NCBI GenBank assembly: GCA_018398585.1
Contig: JAGTTD010000018.1
Span: 11,105,501 to 11,169,500 of the forward strand
DNA: 64,000 bases
Direction: 5' to 3'
From: Simmondsia chinensis
Lineage: Eukaryota > Streptophyta > Magnoliopsida > Caryophyllales > Simmondsiaceae
The stretch's first letter is position 1. The number at the start of each line of letters is the position of its first letter. Below the pieces are notes generated by a model. That model worked only from the letters and a program-made list of their open reading frames with translations, was not told where the DNA came from and made no database searches. Both the position numbers and the translations under genes were made by a program. Below are positions 59,200-64,000 of the stretch, piece by piece.

Positions 59200-59728
59200 A
59201 GTCATTGCCCAAAATGGTCCAAAATAGAAAAAAAAAAAAAAAAAAAATCCCAAAATGGCCCATTACAAAAAATTTTAAAAAATTATTATTTTTTTTATTT
59301 TGGGGTACCTCCCTTCCTATGATAATAATTTATGTTAAATATTATGTAAACAAATGACTATTACTATATAACTGTAATAATGAGTAAATTAAAAAATTAT
59401 ATATAGATAATATTATTTAATATTTAACAAATAACTTAATTTAAATTTTTTATTATAAATTACATATATAATTTAACTAAAAAGTATATTATAAATCTAA
59501 ATATAACACAATAATAAAAATATAATTGATATATTTAATTTAATTAATAATTAGTAATTTATTAATAATTAAAAAATAAAAAAGGTTTAAAGTGTCAAGT
59601 ACCCAAAAACACAAAAAAAAAAATTTAAAATTTGCTAACATGGAAGCCATTTGGAGGGAAATATTTTTTGGAATGTGCTATTTTGGGTATTAGTTTTTCT
59701 TATTTCGGGCCATCTTGGGCAATATCCC
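59200..59728 (-). mobile_element. Mutator-like MITE, copy B, 529 bp
   Basis: Termini AGTCATTGCCCAAAATGG and, in reverse complement, GGGATATTGCCCAAGATGG. A perfect 10-bp flank duplication, TGAAAAAGTG, lies at 59190-59199 and 59729-59738. Its reverse complement follows copy A at 32099-32591 throughout, for example GTACTTGA(T/C)ACTTTAAACC. Confidence 0.88.
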
Positions 59729-59919
59729 TGAAAAAGTGGCGGACCATTTACATTTTTCAAGATAGTCAATGAAGCGGTGCGTTTTGTTTAAAGTTACACC
59801 ATTTAAGTTCAGAGAAGGTAGGAAAATGGATTTAAAATTGCAGTCTTGTCTCCAATTTGTTTTTCCAAGGAGCCCCTATAGAAAATAAGAATTATGTAGA
59901 GCCAATCATTAAAGGGTTA

Positions 59920-60174
59920 ATGACTCATTTACCAGGCACTAATGCACCGTATCCCATTAGAACTTCAAAGTTAAGCGTGCTTGGGCGAGTGTAGTACCAG
60001 GATGGGTGACCTTCTAGGAAGTCCTCAGGTTGCCAACCCTACAAGGTTAGGGGTCTTCGAAAACAGCCTCTCGACAGGGTTACACCCTGAAGGAGTAAGA
60101 TTGCGTACATCCACTCCCTAAGACCTTGCTTAGGGGCAAGCCCCTTGAGGCATTGAGTCTGTTGTTGTTGTTGT
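59920..60174 (+). mobile_element. SINE with 5S rRNA-like head and (TTG)n tail, 255 bp
   Basis: The head (59931-60034) is 5S rRNA-like: CACTAATGCACCG, AGTTAAGCGTGCTTGGGCGA, GGATGGGTGACC, covering the A box, intermediate element and C box of the 5S promoter. The tail has AACAGCCTCTC, AGGGTTACACCCTGAAGG and ends (TTG)n at 60161-60173. The flanks AATCATTAAAGGGTTA (59904-59919) and AATCATTAAAGTGTTA (60175-60190) form a 16-bp target duplication with one mismatch, proving retroposition as one unit. Confidence 0.92.
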
Positions 60175-60190
60175 AATCATTAAAGTGTTA

Positions 60191-60673
60191 CTAACTACTT
60201 TAAAAGCAAGGGAAAATAGATAGGAAAATAATATAATACTAACTTGTATTGTATCCTAACATATTGGATGTTCTTAGTGCGAGTAAGGTGGAAGAAAATG
60301 TTGGATTATGTAAAGATAGGTCTTAAGCATTGAAATGTGAAGTCTAGAAGTAGCACACAACCAGATAAATTTATAACTAAATTAGTATAAATAGCAGAAA
60401 GATATTAATATGTTTCACCAATCCTCACCTTCGCAACTGAAAGCAATTTGGCTGCACCAAAATGATTAAATGGCCCTGGCTCTAACAATGGGTTGCATAT
60501 TACCACAAAATTCATCTGAACTGAGAAACCAATTAGCCTACCTAACCATCTTCCTGACCTGGCGTCCCATCCCATTCCCGAAAAACATCATAATCCCTTC
60601 AATTGCTTATCTTTTTGGCAAACCTCTTGAATGCCACCACAAGCGTATGATAGCAATATATAGCATCCTATAA
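60191..60673. other. Intergenic, nothing assigned
   Basis: A plus-strand frame at 60470-60673 encodes 67 residues with no recognised motif. Low coding support. Confidence 0.4.
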
Positions 60674-61533
60674 ATCCACTATCATATTCTCATCAAATAT
60701 TTGCTTAGAGTCTTTGGAACCACAGATCCACCCGTATTAAGTTTATTCAAGATGAAACAATACATGTCCAAATCTCAAAAAAAAAGCTTCCGATTTCTTA
60801 GTAATCAACTATACTTGTAGTTTTAGATGGATTGTCATCTTTCTATTTGGCAGCTCTAAAGGCTCTTCCTCAGCGATGATTGGTTGTAGGTGGCTGCGTT
60901 CAAAGAGGTTGTTTATCTGGTATTATATTTTTCTACAGTTTCATATTGTTGACCTGGTTCTGTGTATTGCTAAATTGAGGGCTAATCTTGCTCGACTTAC
61001 TAGAAAATTTGGTTTTCATGTATCTTCGGTTTAGATCTTGGAGTCATGGTATATCGGGGGAGGACAACACAAGTATTTTTTCGGCCTACTAATTAGCTCT
61101 TATATTTGAAAGAATTGGAAAAATTACAATTAAAATTTGTACTTTAGGTCTTGAGAAGCAACAGTGAGTGCATGTGTTCACTCTCTTCATACACACACAT
61201 ATTATATATATATAGCTATGAAACTGATAAATTTTATTGTGATTTTGAATGATCTATTAAACTAATAGTTTATATGGTTTAATAGTGAGAGAAAAGGTTA
61301 AGATTAATAGCTTGAGTACTTGGTGCAAATTGGTAAGGAAGAGCTTTCAGAGCTGCCAAATAAAAAGATGACAATCCATCAAAAATTACAAGTATAGTTG
61401 ACTATTTAGAAATCGAAAGCTTTTAATTCAGGGATTCTGACATATATTGTCTCATCTTGTATAAACTAAATATGGGTGGATCTGTGATTTCAAAGACTCT
61501 TAGCAAATGTTTGATGAGAGTATGACAGTGGAT
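60674..61533. repeat. Inverted repeat, arms about 197 bp, spacer about 465 bp
   Basis: Left arm 60674-60870 and right arm 61336-61533 are imperfect reverse complements: ATCCACT(A/G)TCATA, CACAGATCCACCC(G/A)TATT, CAACTATACTTGTA and TTTGGCAGCTCT occur in both. Arm identity looks near 80-85 percent by eye. The spacer carries (AT)n at about 61202-61214. No known TE terminus or target duplication was recognised, so it may be an old inverted duplication or a large foldback element. Confidence 0.8.
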
Positions 61534-61549
61534 GTTTTGGTAACAGTAA

Positions 61550-62331
61550 TTAGGGTTTTTTTATGGAGGGCGATAATACAGGCCCTTTATCTTTATTTAA
61601 ATTTTTATTAATTACAAGTGTTTTTATTACAAGAATTTTTGATGGGATACAAGAAAATAAAAGAAAAACCGAGGGGATCCTGCTACTCCGAGGGTTCTTC
61701 GTCCGAGTCCCGGGGGAAGGGCCGCGAGAACGTCCGCGAGTGGGGGTGAAGTCGGGTGAGTATGGATGTCTTGATAGGCATGTATGAATGTCTCCAAGTA
61801 TGGGGGCTAGGGCCCTATTTATAGTGTGGCTGGGCTTCGGAGAGCGGGTCTCCGGAGATGTGTCCGACGAGTCTTTAGGTGTGCGTCTGGCGGAAGCCGC
61901 ATCTGAGGCTTCGGAAGGCGTGGCTAACAAGAGTCGTGTCCGGGGCCTCGAAAGGCGTGTTAGACGAGGGCTGCGTCCTTTGGAAAAGGTGTTCGACAAG
62001 AGCTGCATTCGGGACCTTCGAAAAAGGTGCTTCTCAGAAAAGGTGTCCTTCGGCAAGAGCTGTGTCCAGGACCCTCGGAAAAGGTGTCCTTCGGTAAGAA
62101 TCTTTAGGTTCCAAGCATTGAGTCATTGTCCCCCCAAGTCGTGATGCCGTGCAGCCGTTATTGCTTGGCCGGCTCTCGGAGGAGGGCATCTCGGGGCAAG
62201 ATGATGCGGTACTCGGGGGCCACATGTCACTTCGTTAGCGTGGTGCCCGGAGACCATGTGTCATCCCTTCGTTTGCGGTTCATAGGGGGCCACGTGTCAG
62301 TTTTTTTTTGAATGCGATTGTTTGGTCCTAA
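61550..62331 (-). repeat. Solo-like LTR in antisense
   Basis: Plus-strand right end TGGTCCTAACA (62331) gives TGTTAGGACC on the minus strand, a typical LTR start. A TATA box on the minus strand (CTATAAATAGGG) is at about 61824-61813. Upstream of it on that strand is a GC-rich U3 with repeated AAAAGGTG(T/C) and GAGCTG(C/T) words. The left end is uncertain and no target duplication was found. No internal element sequence is adjacent. Confidence 0.6.
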
Positions 62332-62492
62332 CAGTTAGTTCCCTGCTGGTACGCAAATGATTCTCGTTTGCGATTCAGTTTGCGGAGGTCTTCTCCCTCA
62401 TAAGTATAGGGGTTAGGTCTTGCTTCACTCCTACCACATGTTCTTCTCTCATGTTCTAATTCCCATATCATATTTCCTTCTTTGATAGTCCA
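62332..62492 (+). promoter_or_regulatory. Upstream region of the F-box pseudogene
   Basis: About 160 bases between the LTR and the ATG at 62493. Contains a TATA-like AAGTATAGGGG (62403) and pyrimidine-rich leader sequence. Any promoter role is inferred. Confidence 0.35.
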
Positions 62493-63600
62493 ATGGTTGA
62501 TTTGGAAGACGTTACTTACGACATTTTTTAACGTCTTCCAGCCAAATCCGTTCTACATAGATAAACCCTATCTCGGTTTCCTGCCAAACGTATCAGCTCA
62601 TGTCGCTTCATCGAGGCTCGGGCGTCCTACTCGTTGTCTCGATACGTCGATGACGTGTTGGTCCAGTCTCGGTGTTACGTGGACCCGGATGACATTTCCA
62701 TTTTCTCGGGTACACTTGGGACGAGGCAAGTGATTCCTCAGTTTTCGGTGGAGTTCCTCTCTAATTATTGGCGGATACTTGGGTGTACTGGGGGATTAGT
62801 CCTGTGCCATGAGTTTGACCTGGGTAGTCCTTCCCGTCTCTCTATCTTCAATCCGGCTACCCGTTTCTAGCTTCCGTTGGGTTCCCTGACCGAGGGAGTT
62901 CTGGCTCCGTTGTCCTAGTGTCCTATGATGGCCATCATTAGATGTTGGGGCTTATGCAAGTTATTAAGCTTCCGGGTGCACTTGCTGGTTTATGATTCTG
63001 CCTTGGAGATCGACCGGGGAAGGTGGTCGAATTCCCATAAGGTTTTTGCTTGGGAAGACGATTGGGTCTACAAAAGTGAGCTTGATGCCGGGGGTTGGAA
63101 CTTGATGTTCCACGTCCCTGTCTGTATCGATGACTTAATCTTCTTGATGTCGGACTGGGGCTCTTATCTATCGATCCGTTCCCCCTTCTATTATTCATAC
63201 GTAGTTCGCTGGAACGCAGCTATGAGTACGACGGCGTTCCTTTTCTTTCCACCGCAAGTTCACTGGAGCATCACGGAGTGTGAGGATGCGGGCCTATTTC
63301 GCTGGGATGGCCCTTCGACCGTCGGAACTTCGTTGTGTCTGGTTTTGGTTGGCAGTTCTTCTTTTAGGATATGGCTGCTTCATGATCGGAGCGACTTTTC
63401 TTCATGGTTTCTGTATTGGAATATTGAGTACTGTTCCCAGGGTCCAACGAGCTTGGTGGTTTCCGAGTAGCTGGGTTCTGCATCTCGGGCCAGTATTTGA
63501 TCATGGCTTGTGGCAGCAGACTTTATCGTTGTCATACAGATGGGCCGGATCATGGGATGTTGGAGCTTCTGGGAGCATTCCCGTACCACGGTTTGCTTTT
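62493..63600 (+). pseudogene. F-box protein pseudogene
   Basis: From ATG 62493 one uninterrupted frame to 63470 carries four in-frame stops (62529, 62562, 62868, 62916) and no frameshift. The N-terminus reads VDLEDVTYDIF then RLPAKSVLHR, an F-box motif. Further on come GCTGGLVLCHEFD, PSRLSIFNPATRF and VYDSALEIDRGRWSNSHKVF, the pattern of plant F-box associated domains (N-G-L-L-C, W-N-P-S/T-R). F-box proteins select substrates for SCF ubiquitin ligases. After 63470 similarity seems to continue in another frame. It cannot make a full product. Confidence 0.78.
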
Positions 63601-63609
63601 GTTATTCCG

Positions 63610-63690
63610 TTTTTTTTTTTTTTGATAAGTCAGTTTAAATATATCAAAAAAGCCGCACCGATGTACGTTCATACATGAGTACGAGGGGCA
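63610..63690 (-). mobile_element. LINE 3' end fragment (poly-A tail antisense)
   Basis: On the minus strand a short stretch ends TTTAAACTGACTTATCA followed by A14 (63623-63610). This AT-rich end with GACTTATCA before poly(A) is typical of plant L1 3' termini. It lies at the 3' end of the F-box pseudogene. Confidence 0.5.
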
Positions 63691-64000
63691 TACCCTAAGA
63701 TGGCTTAGTAGTAGTGTCGTTTTGCTGTTTTAGTGGCTTTTACTGTTACTGTTGTAGTTGTGGTTTTAGCTCCCGGAGGGATGGTGTATGTTATGACGAA
63801 GGTTTTAATGAACTCCGGTTTACGAGTTCTTTTGTTACTCTGGCGTAATTTTTCGTTACTATTATTGTCTATAGTTTATTTTTTACTTTTATTTTTAGTT
63901 TTGTTATAACGTTATTCTTTTTGTACTTGCTCGAAGCTGAGAGGATTCTCATCTTAAGTCAGTTGGTTTTATTTTATTTTATCGTGTGCCATTTTTCTTT
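63691..64000. other. T-rich intergenic, nothing recognised
   Basis: No frame or motif I can support up to the window end. Confidence 0.5.

Noticed and set aside
59931..60034. Functional 5S rRNA gene
   Set aside because: The 5S part is diverged, lacks the normal end and terminator, and is fused to a SINE tail with one target duplication around the whole unit. A Cassandra-type TRIM was also rejected because no LTR pair flanks it.
61550..62144. Arg/Ser-rich frames of 118-168 codons on both strands
   Set aside because: They lie in the GC-rich U3 of an LTR; both strands are open because of base composition and repeats.
62938..63198. Minus-strand frame of 86 codons within the F-box region
   Set aside because: Shadow of the F-box pseudogene frame on the plus strand.

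Overview
This window is nuclear DNA of a flowering plant, most likely a eudicot; the species cannot be named from the sequence. The evidence is Ty3/gypsy and Ty1/copia LTR retrotransposons with tRNA-Met type primer sites, plant LINEs with an RRM-containing ORF1, SINEs with an (AAC/TTG)n tail and a 5S-like head, hAT and Mutator-like elements, and a telo-box plus site II promoter. There are no operons, CRISPR arrays or other prokaryotic features. Almost all long reading frames belong to decayed transposable elements (TEs).

Only one host gene looks potentially intact, and it was found by reading between the ORFs. It lies on the minus strand, with a 99-nt first coding exon at 50898-50996 and a 132-nt (plus stop) last exon at 18678-18812. 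The two exons join in phase 0 to give a predicted protein of 77 residues. The intron between them is about 32.1 kb and is packed with TEs, including the most striking structure of the window.

That structure is a tandem array at 19166-30668. It has seven nearly identical units; units 2-6 are exactly 1768 bp. Each unit is a roughly 197-bp flank, a solo copia LTR in antisense, and (in the first six units) an 869-bp AT-rich foldback element with roughly 300-bp inverted arms. The GATGA target-site duplication of the solo LTR survives at both outer ends of the array, so one old solo-LTR insertion was captured and amplified together with the foldback element.

Layout. 1-7719: decayed Ty3/gypsy element, 5' LTR cut by the window edge, large 3' LTR. 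7720-11111: eroded DNA with a gag-like remnant. 11120-11840: hAT-type MITE with a perfect 8-bp TSD. 12955-14545: SINE tail and antisense RTE-type LINE remnant. 14640-17130: LINE with RRM ORF1 and missing ORF2. 18118-18345: 5S-headed SINE. 18678-18812: last exon of the host gene. 19166-30668: array. 30770-32010: local tandem duplication carrying a MITE and a SINE. 32099-32591: Mutator-like MITE. 34977-35990: internally deleted LINE (minus). 37819-43516: copia element with LTRs related to the solo LTR in the array. 43669-46945: antisense gypsy element lacking RT, with a tRNA-type SINE in gag. 47930-48790: antisense LTR-element remnant. 50898-51050: first exon and promoter of the host gene. 51177-58140: second copia element (TSD GATAC) with a 2.9-kb hAT transposon inside its gag. 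59200-59728: second copy of the Mutator-like MITE. 59920-60174: 5S-headed SINE with TSD. 60674-61533: inverted repeat with roughly 197-bp arms. 61550-62331: antisense LTR. 62493-63600: F-box pseudogene. The rest is AT-rich intergenic DNA.

No two protein genes here form a pathway. The interplay is between TEs and one host gene: nested insertions, tandem amplification and growth of an intron. All identifications are from reading motifs; no database search was possible.
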